Counted from the stretch's first letter, positions 48,030 to 57,587 are shown. The stretch: 64,000 nucleotides of DNA from Cupriavidus agavae (GCF_004217045.1 NZ_SGXM01000001.1:1612001-1676000), one strand, 5' to 3'. Translations and numbers: made by a program. Notes: generated by a model not told the origin, from the letters alone.

Positions 48030-49077
48030 GGTGGAAGGGCCGCTCCGCAAGTTGGGTCGCCGTCTCGGCAACGGTGTCCGCTTCGATGCGCAGCGCGCAT
48101 TCGTGGCCATACGGGCAGGACTGCCACGCGCAGGGCCGGCACGGCGGGTGGTACGCGAGCACCCGGTGCAGCGTGTGGTCCAGCGGCGCCCAGCGCCCGC
48201 TGTCGCTCCCGCACGACACCACCACGCTCGGCGTGCGCACCGCCGCGGCAATGTGCGAAGCCCCGGTATCGTTGCAGAGCAGCAGCCGCGCGTGGGCGAC
48301 CAGCGCGGCCATTGCCCCGAGCGACGTCCTGCCGCACAGGTTGACCACCGGCCCGCCAATCAGCGCGCAGAGCCGGGCGTCCAGCGCGGCCTCGTCGGGC
48401 GCCCCGGTCACCACCACGCGCCAGCGCCGCTGCAACTGCCGCGCCACGTCGGCGAACCGCTCGACTGGCCAGCGCCGTGACAGCATGCGCGCGCCCGGAT
48501 GGATGCAGACGAACTCCCCGTCGCGCAGCCCGAACTCGGCGGCCAGCCGCCGCCAGCTCTCGGCATCGTGCTCCTGCAACGGGAACGACAGCCGCGTATC
48601 GGCCGACGGATAGCCCAGCGCCTCGGTCAATGCCAGCAGGCGGCTGATCTCGTTGCCTCCCGGCCACGGCACCCAGAGCCCCGGCGCCGCCGGCCGCGCG
48701 GCGCCACCCGGGAAGAACCCGCCCACGCGCCGCGCGCCCAGCCGGCTGACGATCTGGTTGGTCAACGTCCCGCTGCCATGGAGCTGGATCGCAAGGTCGA
48801 ACTGCCGCGCGCGTGCCGTCTCGAAGAACCGCTGCAAGGCGGCGTCGCCGCCATCAGCCTGTTCCGGCAGGCCCGGCGCACCGGGGAATGCAAGGAAATC
48901 GTCCAGGAGGCTGGCGTAGCGCCGCGCGAAGTCGTGCGCCCAGGGCAACCCCACCAGCGTGATCTGCGCGCCGGGCTCGCCCCGCCGCAGCGCCGCCAGC
49001 GCGGGCACGGCCACGAGCATGTCGCCGAGTTGCAGGGCGCGGAAAACGGCGATCCGGCGTTTGGCAGTGGCGGCCAT
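48022..49077 (-). CDS. GT9 heptosyltransferase-like glycosyltransferase (b)
   Basis: A 351-residue ADP-heptose-type transferase. RIAVFRALQLGDMLVAVPALAALRR is the classical GT9 start. CIHPGARMLSRRWPVERFADVA and LLLCNDTGASHIAAAV are the donor-binding blocks. Its C-terminus has a Cys-rich block PCRPCAWQSCPYGHECAL like the other GT9 at 51776-53014, perhaps a zinc site. It overlaps the GT2 gene upstream by one base (TGATG) and the next gene by eight, so coupling is tight. Donor may be ADP-heptose made with the help of GmhB in this operon. Confidence 0.9.
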   Translation of the reverse strand: MAATAKRRIAVFRALQLGDMLVAVPALAALRRGEPGAQITLVGLPWAHDFARRYASLLDDFLAFPGAPGLPEQADGGDAALQRFFETARARQFDLAIQLHGSGTLTNQIVSRLGARRVGGFFPGGAARPAAPGLWVPWPGGNEISRLLALTEALGYPSADTRLSFPLQEHDAESWRRLAAEFGLRDGEFVCIHPGARMLSRRWPVERFADVARQLQRRWRVVVTGAPDEAALDARLCALIGGPVVNLCGRTSLGAMAALVAHARLLLCNDTGASHIAAAVRTPSVVVSCGSDSGRWAPLDHTLHRVLAYHPPCRPCAWQSCPYGHECALRIEADTVAETATQLAERPFHHA

Positions 49078-50063
49078 CAGAGAAACCCCGTGCGAAAGGC
49101 CAGCGCGCCGCGCAGCCGCCAGTACAGCGACAGCGGCGGAATCACGATCGACGTTGCCAGCATCTCCAGCACATGCGGCAACGTCCACGACGCGCCGCGC
49201 AGCCGGCGCAGGCAGAACGCACCGGTCAGCACCAGCCAGACCGTCCCCGCCATCGCCGCCACCTGCACGCTGCCGGCCAGCGTGGCGCCGATGGCCACCA
49301 GCGCCGCCAGCACGATCGCGTAGTAGTCCCAGGGCGGCACGCGCCGGATGCGGGCACGGTACAGGCGCGGATGCTTCTTGAACAGCAGCGCGTCGAAGAA
49401 CACCCTGGCCTGCGCGGCCGCGCTGCTGCCCCAGCGCGCGGGCCGCACCGGATGCTCCACGACCGCGCCGCCGATTCGTCCCACGGGCCCCACCTGCTGT
49501 TCGAGCCGGAACTGGAGGTCCGAATCCTCGCGCCACGCCCGCGTGAAACGTTCGTCGAAGCCGCCCACGCGTTCGAACGCCGACCGGCGCACGAAACAGT
49601 TGGCGGTCACGAACTCGGCCTCGGCCAGACCACCGGTATCGCGCTCATGGTCGGTGGGCCGTTGCGGCAACGGCACCACCACGCGGCCGGCCGCCGCGCA
49701 CCACGCCGGCAGGGCCGCCAGCGCGAGGTAGCCCTCGCGTACCCAGTCGGGCGACGGAATCGTGTCGTCGTCGGTAAACGCCAGCAGTTCGCCGCGCGCC
49801 AGCGTGGCTCCGGCGTTGCGCGCCCCGGCCGGACCCTGCGTACGCACCACGGCCGTGTAGCGCAGCGCCAGCCCCGGATGCGCCGCAGCCAGCCCGGCCA
49901 CGAGGTCGGCGATGCGCGGCTCGCAGCCATCGTCCGCCACGATGACCTCGAAGCCCCGCCGGTCCATGCGTTGCGCGCACAGCGCCAGCAGGCAGCGCCG
50001 CAGCAAGTCCGGGCGCCGGAACGTGGCGATGACGACCGACACGATCGGCTCAGGCGGACGCAT
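49077..50063 (-). CDS. GT2 family glycosyltransferase with C-terminal membrane segments
   Basis: A 328-residue GT-A transferase: VSVVIATFRRPDLLRRCLLAL, the FEVIVADDGCEPR nucleotide region, the DDD metal motif (AFTDDDTIP) and AWREDSDLQFRL, where ED is the likely catalytic base pair. Two hydrophobic segments near residues 245-285 suggest attachment to the inner membrane. The start at 50063 overlaps the end of the carbamoyltransferase gene by 14 bases. Typical of enzymes that add one sugar to a lipid-linked or LPS-type acceptor. Confidence 0.9.
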   Translation of the reverse strand: MRPPEPIVSVVIATFRRPDLLRRCLLALCAQRMDRRGFEVIVADDGCEPRIADLVAGLAAAHPGLALRYTAVVRTQGPAGARNAGATLARGELLAFTDDDTIPSPDWVREGYLALAALPAWCAAAGRVVVPLPQRPTDHERDTGGLAEAEFVTANCFVRRSAFERVGGFDERFTRAWREDSDLQFRLEQQVGPVGRIGGAVVEHPVRPARWGSSAAAQARVFFDALLFKKHPRLYRARIRRVPPWDYYAIVLAALVAIGATLAGSVQVAAMAGTVWLVLTGAFCLRRLRGASWTLPHVLEMLATSIVIPPLSLYWRLRGALAFRTGFL

Positions 50064-51795
50064 GGGGCTTCTCCAGCAGGAACGAGCCGATGACCAGCGC
50101 ATCGAGCGGCGATGTCCAGAAGCACTCCACGGCGTCGCGCGGCGTGCAGACGATGGGCTCGCCGCGCGTGTTGAACGAGGTATTGACGAGGACCGGCACG
50201 CCGGTCAACTGCTCGAAGGCGGCCAGCACGTCGTAATAGATCGCGTTCTGGTCGCGCCGGACGGTCTGCACGCGCGCCGTGCCATCGACGTGCGTCACCG
50301 CCGGAATGCGTGCGGCCTGCTCCGGCAGCACGTCATAGACAAACAGCATGAATGGCGCGGTGCCGTCGCCGGGCTTGTCGGCGTGGAACCATTCGTCGAG
50401 CCGTTCCTCCATCACCACCGGCGCCACCGGCCGGAAATCCTCGCGGTCCTTGATCTGGTTCAGGCGCTGCTGCATGCCGGGATCGAGTGGCGACGCCAGG
50501 ATCGAGCGCGCGCCCAGCGCACGCGGCCCGAACTCCATGCGTCCCTGGTACCAGCCGATGATGCGATTCTGCGCCAGCAGTTCGGCGGTCCGCGCGGGCA
50601 CGTCATCGAGCTTGCGGTACGGCAGCCGGGCCCAGTCCAGGAACCCGGCGATCTCGTCGTCGCCGTAGGCCGGGCCAAGAAAGGCATGGTCCATCCACCA
50701 GTGGCGGGCGGGCCTGCCGCGCGCATTGAAATCGGTCCACAGCGCGGCCCCCAGCGCAGTGCCGGCGTCGCCCGCCGCCGGCTGCACCCAGACCGCGTCG
50801 AACGGGCTGCGGTCGCGCACGCGGGCGTTCATCACGCAGTTCAGCGCCACGCCGCCCGCCATCGCCAGATTCTGCTCGCCGGTCGCCCCGGCCAGCCACG
50901 TGGCCATGCCAACCACGGTCTCCTCCAGCACATGCTGCAGCGAATGCGCGATGTCGAAATGGCGCGCACCGAACTCGCTGCCGCGCACGCGCGCCGGCCC
51001 CAGCACCGCCGCAAGATCTGTCTGCGCCACGCGGTAGCCGCCCTCCCCGTCGCGGGTCACCATCTGGCGAAACGCGTCAACATAGGCGGGCTGGCCGTAC
51101 GACGCCAGCGCCATCACTTTGTACTCGTCGGACGAATGCAGGAAGCCCAGGTGGCGGGTCACACGCTCGTAAAGCAGCCCGAGCGAATCGGGCAGCTCGA
51201 TGTGCTTGATGCGGCGATAGTCGTGGCCGTCGAACACCCCGTAGCTGGTGGTCACGCGCTCGCCCCGGCCGTCCATCGTCAGCACTGCGCAGCGCGGAAA
51301 CGGCGCCGCCAGGAACGCGCTGGCCTCGTGGCCCATGTGGTGCTCGACAAAATGCCAGCGGAACGGCCCGTCGTGGCGCACGCCGCCGAACCGCCCCGAC
51401 AGGTGATGCGGCACCCCCGATGCCAACTGGCGCGGTGCGTTGACCACGTACGACAGGAACAACTGGTCCCACGGCGAGGTGGCCACATCGGCCTGGCCGT
51501 GTCGCGACGGTTCGAGCGGCAACACCAACGATTCGGCGCCCTTCAGTTCGCCCAGCAGCAGCGCCGGATCGTAGGAATAGGCCACATGGTCGAGCTCGGC
51601 CAGCGTGATGCCGGCTTCGCGCAGGCAGTAGTCGATGGCGTGGTAGGGCAGCTCCCAGGCGCTGAACGGCACCGGCCGCTTGCCGTGCTTGACATGGGTG
51701 AAGCGCTCGTCCTCGGCGGCCGCCAGCACGGCACCGTCGTGGACCAGACAGGCGGCGGAGTCGTGATAGACGGCATTAATGCCAAGTGTGTACAT
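50050..51795 (-). CDS. NodU/CmcH-family carbamoyltransferase
   Basis: A 581-residue O-carbamoyltransferase. The N-terminal Kae1-like half begins YTLGINAVYHDSAACLV and carries the metal-binding histidines in HFVEHHMGHEASAFLAAPF. LTMDGRGERVTTS and MAGGVALNCVMNAR are nucleotide-site blocks. The C-terminal half has FGPRALGARSILASP and VPVLVNTSFNTRGEPIV. It transfers carbamoyl from carbamoyl phosphate via carbamoyl-AMP to a hydroxyl, as in NodU (Nod factor) and TobZ (tobramycin). Here the acceptor is most likely a sugar of the glycan built by the surrounding transferases. Overlaps the GT9 gene upstream by 20 bases. Confidence 0.93.
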   Translation of the reverse strand: MYTLGINAVYHDSAACLVHDGAVLAAAEDERFTHVKHGKRPVPFSAWELPYHAIDYCLREAGITLAELDHVAYSYDPALLLGELKGAESLVLPLEPSRHGQADVATSPWDQLFLSYVVNAPRQLASGVPHHLSGRFGGVRHDGPFRWHFVEHHMGHEASAFLAAPFPRCAVLTMDGRGERVTTSYGVFDGHDYRRIKHIELPDSLGLLYERVTRHLGFLHSSDEYKVMALASYGQPAYVDAFRQMVTRDGEGGYRVAQTDLAAVLGPARVRGSEFGARHFDIAHSLQHVLEETVVGMATWLAGATGEQNLAMAGGVALNCVMNARVRDRSPFDAVWVQPAAGDAGTALGAALWTDFNARGRPARHWWMDHAFLGPAYGDDEIAGFLDWARLPYRKLDDVPARTAELLAQNRIIGWYQGRMEFGPRALGARSILASPLDPGMQQRLNQIKDREDFRPVAPVVMEERLDEWFHADKPGDGTAPFMLFVYDVLPEQAARIPAVTHVDGTARVQTVRRDQNAIYYDVLAAFEQLTGVPVLVNTSFNTRGEPIVCTPRDAVECFWTSPLDALVIGSFLLEKPHASA

Positions 51796-53014
51796 GCGCG
51801 GTCTCCTCGGCGAACGGTGGCGTATCGGACGCGAGCCCGGGCGCGGCGGGCACGGCGGGCACGGATGGCGCCGCAGCGGCGGCCGGCGGGTGCCACGGCA
51901 TGGCGGTCTCGCAGGCTTCGCCGGCAAGCAGCGCCCGCGCGGCGTCGAGCACCTGCTCTACCGTCACCTCGCGCAGGCAGCGGTGGTGGCCCTGCGGGCA
52001 GGCACTCTTGTAGCAATAGCGGCATGGCACGTCATGGAACAGCACGCGGTGCGGCACCATCCACGGCGTGTGCTGCGGATTGGTCAGCGCGTAGAGATCG
52101 GCCACCGGCGTGCCCAGCGCGGCGGCAAGGTGCACCGGGCCGCTGTTGTTCGAGACCAGCAGGTCGGCACTGGCCAGCAGCGCGCCCATCTCGCCAAGCG
52201 AGAGCCGGCCCGCCAGCGGCACCACTCCGGCGCGCCCGGCCAGTGCGCAGACCTGCGCGACGATCCCGGCCTCGCCCGCCGAGCCGGTCACCAGTACCAG
52301 CGCGCCGGATTCGTCGGCCAGTTGCCGCGCCACCGCGGCAAAGCGTTCGGGCGGCCAGCGCCGCGAGGGCGCCGTGGCACCTGGATGCACCACGACATGG
52401 CGCCGCGCGCCCAGTTGGCGCAGCAGCGCGGCCACGCTGTCGCGGTCGGCATGGGCCAGCCGGAAACGCAGCCGGGGATCGCGCGTGGCCGCGCCCACCT
52501 GCGCCACGAGGTCGAGCTGCCGCTGTGCCTCGTGGCGTGGCGGACGGTGCGTGTCGAGGTTGGGCTCGGTATCGCGGACCCAGTCGCTCAGCAGCGCGTA
52601 AGGGTTCTCGCGGCAATGCGCCAGCCGCAGCGGAATGCCGGCCATGCAGCAGAGGATCGCGGCCGGCAGCGGGCTCTGGCTGTACACCGTGAAAATCACG
52701 GCGGCGTCGAACGACCGCGCCGCCAGCCGCGCCGCGCAGGCGGCAATGCCATCGGACACCTCGCGCGTGCCGGGTTGCGGATCGTGGCGCACCCATGGCG
52801 CATCCCAGGTCATGACATCGGCCACCATCGGCAGATGCGGCGCCAGTGCGGCGCAGGGGCGCGAGGTCAGCAAGGTCAGTTCGCGGCCCGGCAGGCTGTC
52901 GGCCAGCGCCTGCAGCGCGGGCGTGGTCATCAGCACGTCGCCCATGTTGTCGAGCCGCACGCACAGCACGCGCCGCGCCTGCTCCCAGCCTGCCCCGGAA
53001 CCGGCCGTGCTCAT
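51776..53014 (-). CDS. GT9 heptosyltransferase-like glycosyltransferase (a)
   Basis: A 412-residue GT9 protein. RRVLCVRLDNMGDVLMTTPALQAL opens it, VVVHPGATAPSRRWPPERFA and LLVSNNSGPVHLAAALGTP bind the donor, and the block PCRYCYKSACPQGHHRCL echoes that of the other GT9. A 60-residue Ala/Pro-rich tail (ending HVHTWH) follows; its last 20 bases overlap the carbamoyltransferase start. The ATGA overlap at 53011-53014 couples it to gmhB. Confidence 0.9.
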   Translation of the reverse strand: MSTAGSGAGWEQARRVLCVRLDNMGDVLMTTPALQALADSLPGRELTLLTSRPCAALAPHLPMVADVMTWDAPWVRHDPQPGTREVSDGIAACAARLAARSFDAAVIFTVYSQSPLPAAILCCMAGIPLRLAHCRENPYALLSDWVRDTEPNLDTHRPPRHEAQRQLDLVAQVGAATRDPRLRFRLAHADRDSVAALLRQLGARRHVVVHPGATAPSRRWPPERFAAVARQLADESGALVLVTGSAGEAGIVAQVCALAGRAGVVPLAGRLSLGEMGALLASADLLVSNNSGPVHLAAALGTPVADLYALTNPQHTPWMVPHRVLFHDVPCRYCYKSACPQGHHRCLREVTVEQVLDAARALLAGEACETAMPWHPPAAAAAPSVPAVPAAPGLASDTPPFAEETAHVHTWH

Positions 53015-53625
53015 GGCCGCTCCGACATCATGGGCGGCGACGGCGCCACGGGCAGCCCCGCTGCGATCACCTGCGCCGCGCGGTCGAGCGTGGGGACGAT
53101 GAAGTCGGGCGTGCGGAACGGTCCCGGCATCCATTCGGTCTCGTTGCCGCAGTCCACCAGCACGGTATGGCAGCCGGCGCGGCCGCCCGCCTCCACATCG
53201 TCGAGGATGTCGCCAACCATCCACGATTTCGCCGGATTGCAGCCCAGCGCCGCGCAGGCGTGCCCCAGCAGCCCTGGCGCCGGCTTGCGGCACAGGCAGT
53301 GCATCGCATAGCGCGGCACCGACCCCGCCGGGTGGTGCGGGCAGTAGTGAAAGCCTGCCAGCCTGGCACCGTGGCGCGCGAACAGTTCGGCCAGCACGCG
53401 CTCCACGCGGGCCAGCGCCGCTTCGGGGAACAGCCCCAGCGCCACGCCGGGCTGGTTGCTGACCACGGCCAGCGGCATGCCCAGCCGCGCCAGGCGCCGC
53501 AGCGCGTCGCCAGCCGTGTCGGCCAGCCGGATCCGCGCCGGGTCCACGTTGTACGGCACGTCGTGCAGCAGCGTGCCGTCCTTGTCGAGCAGGATCGCGC
53601 CCGCCGCCTGCGGGCTCAGGGCCAT
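53011..53625 (-). CDS. gmhB: D-glycero-D-manno-heptose 1,7-bisphosphate phosphatase-like HAD enzyme
   Basis: A 204-residue HAD-IIIA phosphatase. The nucleophile and acid are D14 and D16 (LLDKDGTLL). A structural zinc site is visible as C95, H97, C110, C112 (YCPHHPAG, then CLCRKP), which is specific for the GmhB/HisB-N group. Mg ligand region VGDILDDVEAG. GmhB removes the C7 phosphate on the way to ADP-heptose (or GDP-heptose, depending on the anomer). gmhA and hldE are not in the window. Overlaps the SDR gene upstream by 10 bases. Confidence 0.92.
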   Translation of the reverse strand: MALSPQAAGAILLDKDGTLLHDVPYNVDPARIRLADTAGDALRRLARLGMPLAVVSNQPGVALGLFPEAALARVERVLAELFARHGARLAGFHYCPHHPAGSVPRYAMHCLCRKPAPGLLGHACAALGCNPAKSWMVGDILDDVEAGGRAGCHTVLVDCGNETEWMPGPFRTPDFIVPTLDRAAQVIAAGLPVAPSPPMMSERP

Positions 53626-54359
53626 GACGTCTCCTTCATCGGCAGCACCATGACCTCGGGGATCACGGTTTCCTCGGGCTGCGTCAGCACGAAGCGCACC
53701 GCGCGCGCCACGTTGGCCGGGTCCTGCAGCGTGGAAGTATCGATATCGGCGAAGCGGTCGAGCAGGAACGGCGTGCGCATGCCGCCCGCCACCACGGCCG
53801 ACACCTTGATCCGGTGCGGCCGCAGTTCGGCGTGCAGCGCGTGCGAGAAGCCGAGGATGCCCCACTTCGTCGCGTGGTAGGCCGACGCATTGGGCCAGGC
53901 GCGCTTCGACGCCGTGGACGCAATGTTGACGATATGCCCGCCACCCTGCGCCTTCAGCAGCGGCACGGCGGCGTGCGCCAGCAGGTACGGGCCGTACAGG
54001 TTCACCATCAGCACGCGGCGCCACTGCCCGGTGTCCACTTCGTCCACGGGCAGCGTGATGTCGATGGCCGCATTGTTCACGAGCCCGTCGAGCCCCCCGC
54101 CCTCGCGGCCGATCTCGCCGAACAGCCGTTGCACGGCATCGGGATCGGCCACGTCCACGGCAAACGCGCGGGCCTGCGCACCGCTGTCGCGCAACGCGGC
54201 CGCGCTGCGCTCGCCGAGCGCTTCGTCCACATCGGCCACGTACACATGGGCGCCGGCCTCGCCGAGCATGCGGCAGATCTCGCTGCCCAGCCCCCGGCCG
54301 CCTCCCGTGACGAGGTAGCGCTTTCCTTCGAGCAACGGATCCTTGCCTTGCGTCTGCAT
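53616..54359 (-). CDS. Short-chain dehydrogenase of the glycan operon
   Basis: A 247-residue SDR. TGGGRGLG (residues 18-25) binds the cofactor, and YVADVDEA after beta-2 favours NAD. NNAAID, then S, Y and K appear in IASTASKRAWPNASAYHATKWG. A GGAGATG ribosome site precedes the ATG. It may oxidise or reduce a sugar nucleotide or a sugar intermediate of the cluster, but it lacks the extended-SDR domain of sugar-nucleotide epimerases, so a modified lipid or alcohol substrate is equally possible. Its start lies one base after the HbpS-like gene's stop. Confidence 0.9.
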   Translation of the reverse strand: MQTQGKDPLLEGKRYLVTGGGRGLGSEICRMLGEAGAHVYVADVDEALGERSAAALRDSGAQARAFAVDVADPDAVQRLFGEIGREGGGLDGLVNNAAIDITLPVDEVDTGQWRRVLMVNLYGPYLLAHAAVPLLKAQGGGHIVNIASTASKRAWPNASAYHATKWGILGFSHALHAELRPHRIKVSAVVAGGMRTPFLLDRFADIDTSTLQDPANVARAVRFVLTQPEETVIPEVMVLPMKETSWP

Positions 54360-54360
54360 C

Positions 54361-54912
54361 TCATCTCCTTGGATGTGGGACGGCGAGCGGTGGAGGCCGA
54401 TCGAGCGAAATACATGCCACGGGGACAGCCAGGCCGGCGGCTTCATGCCGCTCGCGCACAGCCGCACGCAGCAGCGCCGCCACGCAGCGCGCAAACGCCT
54501 CGTCGTACCAGCCGTTGGCGCCGCTGGCGGCCACCACGATGCCGTCCTGCGCCACCGCGCCGGCCAGCAGCATGTCGCCGTCGCACAGCAGGTGCGCGGC
54601 ACTGGCGGCCACCTGCCCGCTGTCGATACCGGTGCGCCACGTCAGCCGGGCCTTGCCGCGTGCGTAGTGCGCATAGTCGGCATCCCAGCGTCCGCGCGAT
54701 GGCAGCGAATGTTCGTAGAGGATCGCGTCCTCGAACCGGTATTGGCCGACAGCCTTGCCTGGGTCCATCACCACCACATGCATGCAACCGCTCTCGCCCA
54801 CGGCACGGTCGTCGAGGCTGGCCACCAGCATCGGCAGGGCCAGCGCCACGGCGCGGCGGGCGGCATCGGCATCGAGCAGGGGCTGCGCGGTGTCGGAATT
54901 GGCGTTCGGCAT
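54361..54912 (-). CDS. HbpS/GlcG-like (DUF336) protein, tentative
   Basis: A 183-residue protein at the head of the minus-strand operon. The pattern LLDADAARRAVALALPMLVAS at the front and DGDMLLAGAVAQDGIVVAASGANGWYDEAF near the end resembles the HbpS/GlcG fold, a small alpha/beta protein that binds haem or cobalamin-like ligands in some members. The identification is by pattern only. A methionine at 54912 is the first in frame before the conserved part. A role in glycan synthesis is not obvious; it may be a sensor. Confidence 0.5.
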   Translation of the reverse strand: MPNANSDTAQPLLDADAARRAVALALPMLVASLDDRAVGESGCMHVVVMDPGKAVGQYRFEDAILYEHSLPSRGRWDADYAHYARGKARLTWRTGIDSGQVAASAAHLLCDGDMLLAGAVAQDGIVVAASGANGWYDEAFARCVAALLRAAVRERHEAAGLAVPVACISLDRPPPLAVPHPRR

Positions 54913-55235
54913 GCTTCGCTCCCGGCGGGACAGAGGGAAAGCGCTGGGAACGCAAGCTTCGCGCCGGGCCCAGGCAGGCGAGTCTGCGGCGTGCCTCCAC
55001 GCGCGGCAACCACGGCCGGCAGCGCTTCTACACGCGGCAAGTAGAAACGGCTCTCGCGAACTGCAAACGGCTGTCCGCAACGGCATGGCCGGCGATATGG
55101 ACACGGAACCGAACGAGAACCGGTTCAACGCTTCTCTTCATCGGCTCGGCGGCGGGCACGGCCCCGCACTGGCATGCAAGGTGCAGACAGCGGGTCTGAC
55201 CTTCGACACCACCAGCATGCCCACGGGAGTCCACC
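54913..55235. other. Divergent intergenic region between the two glycan transcription units
   Basis: 323 bases with no gene I can support. It must hold promoters for both the eight-gene minus-strand operon and the GT4-UXS pair. The only clear structure is an inverted repeat TTCTAC-N9-GTAGAA at 55026-55046, a possible regulator site. I saw no convincing -35/-10 pairs, riboswitch or small ORF. Confidence 0.6.
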
Positions 55236-56495
55236 ATGCGAAGAATCGCCCTGATCAGTGAACACGCGTCGCCGCTTGCCAGCATCGGCAGCATCGACAG
55301 CGGTGGGCAGAATGTCTACGTGGCGCACCTTGCGCGCCAGTTGGGCAAGTGCGGCTATGCGGTGGATGTGTTCACGCGGCGCGACAAGGCGCTGCTGGCG
55401 GACGTGGTGCCGTTCGCGCCGAACGTGCGCGTGGTGCATGTGCCGGCGGGCCCCGCCGTGCACGTACCGAAGGAGGCGCTGCTGCCGTACATGGCCGATT
55501 TCGGGGACTTCATGGTCGACTTCATGCGGCGCGATGCCATCGGCTACGACATCCTGCACGCCAATTTCTTCATGTCGGGCGTGGCGGCACTGCGGGCCCG
55601 CCGTGCGCTCGGCATCCCGCTGGTGATGACCTTCCACGCGCTTGGCAAGGTACGCCGGCTGCACCAGGGCAGCGCCGATGGCTTTCCCGACAGCCGCTTC
55701 GACATCGAGGACGAACTCGCGCGCGAGGCCGACTGCGTGATTGCCGAGTGTCCGCAGGACCTGGAAGACCTGGTCACGCTGTACCGCGGCGACCCGGCCC
55801 GCATCGAGACCGTGCCCTGCGGCTTCGACGACGAGGAATTCGCGCCGATGGACCGCGATGCCGCGCGCGCATCACTGGGCTGGGAGCGCGAAGCCTTCAC
55901 GGTGCTGCAACTCGGTCGGCTCGTGCCGCGCAAGGGTATCGACAATGTGATCCGGGCCATGGGCTGCCTGCGCCGGCACTTCGGCATCGCGGCACGCCTG
56001 CACGTGGTGGGCGGCAACGCCGAGCAGCCCAGCGTGGAGGCCACGCCCGAAATCGGCCGGTTGCGTGGCGTGGCCGAGCAAGCCGGCGTCGCCGACGCCG
56101 TCACGTTTGTCGGCCGGCGCGGACGCGAGCAGTTGCGCACGTTCTACAGCGCTTCCGATGTCTTCGTGACCACACCCTGGTACGAACCGTTCGGCATCAC
56201 CCCGGTGGAAGCCATGGCGTGCGGCGTGCCCGTGGTGGGCGCCAGCGTGGGCGGCATCCGCTCCACGGTGGCCGATGGCGAGACAGGCTACCTCGTGCCC
56301 GCGCATGATCCCGACACGCTGGCCGCCCGGCTGGCCGACCTGGCGCGTGACCGCGCCACGGCACGGCGCATGGGCGAGGCCGGGCGCCGCCGCGCGCAGG
56401 CGCTGTTCACATGGGCCGGCGTGGCGCGCCAGATGGAGCAGGTCTACGCGCGGCTGGCCACCGCGCACGCCGGCAGCGGCCGCGTGGCCGCCTGA
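55236..56495 (+). CDS. GT4 family glycosyltransferase
   Basis: A 419-residue retaining GT-B glycosyltransferase. [30 protein letters not shown] is the sucrose-synthase/MshA-type N-terminal glycine loop. [20 protein letters not shown] and the E-x7-E motif [14 protein letters not shown] bind the sugar nucleotide. These features place it near glycogen/sucrose-type and inositol GT4 enzymes rather than LPS core transferases. First gene of a plus-strand pair with the UXS-like gene 22 bases downstream. Confidence 0.9.
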   Translation: MRRIALISEHASPLASIGSIDSGGQNVYVAHLARQLGKCGYAVDVFTRRDKALLADVVPFAPNVRVVHVPAGPAVHVPKEALLPYMADFGDFMVDFMRRDAIGYDILHANFFMSGVAALRARRALGIPLVMTFHALGKVRRLHQGSADGFPDSRFDIEDELAREADCVIAECPQDLEDLVTLYRGDPARIETVPCGFDDEEFAPMDRDAARASLGWEREAFTVLQLGRLVPRKGIDNVIRAMGCLRRHFGIAARLHVVGGNAEQPSVEATPEIGRLRGVAEQAGVADAVTFVGRRGREQLRTFYSASDVFVTTPWYEPFGITPVEAMACGVPVVGASVGGIRSTVADGETGYLVPAHDPDTLAARLADLARDRATARRMGEAGRRRAQALFTWAGVARQMEQVYARLATAHAGSGRVAA

Positions 56496-56517
56496 TGGCC
56501 CGGTACGGAGGCATGCC

Positions 56518-57543
56518 ATGAAGGATCCGGATCACAAACGCATCGTCGTCACGGGCGGGGCGGGGTTTCTGGGGTCGCACCTGTGCGACCGGCTCGTCGA
56601 GGCCGGCCACGACGTACTGTGCGTCGACAACTTCTACACCGGCAGCAAGGAGAACATCGCCCACCTGCTCCAGCGGCCCAACTTCGAGCTGCTGCGTCAC
56701 GACGTGACGTTTCCGCTCTACGTCGAAGTGGACGAGATCTACAACCTTGCCTGCCCGGCCTCGCCGGTGCACTACCAGAGCGATCCGGTGCAGACCACCA
56801 AGACCAGCGTGCACGGCGCCATCAACCTGCTGGGGCTGGCCAAGCGCGTCAGGGCGCGCATCCTGCAGGCGTCCACGAGCGAGGTTTACGGCGACCCCGA
56901 CAACCATCCGCAGCAGGAGAGCTACTGGGGCCACGTGAACCCCGTGGGGCGCCGCGCCTGCTACGACGAAGGCAAACGCTGCGCCGAGACGCTGTTCATG
57001 GATTACCACCGCCAGCACGGTGTCGACGTCAGGATCGCACGCATTTTCAACACCTACGGCCCCCGCATGCATCCGGCCGACGGGCGCGTGGTCTCGAACT
57101 TCATCTCCCAGGCATTGGCCGGGGAGCCGCTCACGCTCTACGGGGAAGGCACCCAGACGCGCTCCTTCTGCTATGTCGACGATCTCGTGGAGGGGCTGAT
57201 CCGGCTGATGGCCTCCGACGCGGCCGGAACCCCGGTCAATCTCGGCAATCCGTGCGAGACCTCGATGCGGGACATCGCCAGCGAGATCCTGCAGGCCACC
57301 GGGTCTGCCTCGCGGATCGAACATCGGCCGCTGCCCGAGGATGACCCGCGCCAGCGCTGCCCCGACATCACGCTGGCGCGCACGCTGCTGCACTGGCAAC
57401 CGGCCGTGCCGCTGCCCCAGGGCCTGCGGCTGACCGTAGCCTACTTCGTGTCGCGCTACGCACGGACGCAGCGGGCCCGCGCGCACGCACCCGACTGGCA
57501 GGCCCCGGACACGGCGGCGTGGCGCGCCGCCGATTCCCGCTGA
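56518..57543 (+). CDS. UDP-glucuronate decarboxylase (UDP-xylose synthase type)
   Basis: A 341-residue extended [12 protein letters not shown] (residues 13-21) binds [11 protein letters not shown] holds the catalytic threonine/serine and glutamate, and Y149-x3-K153 (CYDEGKR) completes the active site. [18 protein letters not shown] and [20 protein letters not shown] are typical of UXS. It converts UDP-glucuronate to UDP-xylose, giving a pentose donor for the cluster. A GGAGG ribosome site precedes the ATG. The last 40 residues are an extra Arg/Ala-rich tail. Convergent with the ABC-receiver gene. Confidence 0.93.
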   Translation: MKDPDHKRIVVTGGAGFLGSHLCDRLVEAGHDVLCVDNFYTGSKENIAHLLQRPNFELLRHDVTFPLYVEVDEIYNLACPASPVHYQSDPVQTTKTSVHGAINLLGLAKRVRARILQASTSEVYGDPDNHPQQESYWGHVNPVGRRACYDEGKRCAETLFMDYHRQHGVDVRIARIFNTYGPRMHPADGRVVSNFISQALAGEPLTLYGEGTQTRSFCYVDDLVEGLIRLMASDAAGTPVNLGNPCETSMRDIASEILQATGSASRIEHRPLPEDDPRQRCPDITLARTLLHWQPAVPLPQGLRLTVAYFVSRYARTQRARAHAPDWQAPDTAAWRAADSR

Positions 57544-57587
57544 CCGCACGCGCCCTGCCCGCGCGGGGCCACCGGCGGCGCTGAACG

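Noticed and set aside
57544..57587. Terminator between the convergent UXS and ABC-receiver genes
   Set aside because: There is a GC palindrome (CCCGCGCGGG) but no T-run on either strand and too little loop for a hairpin.
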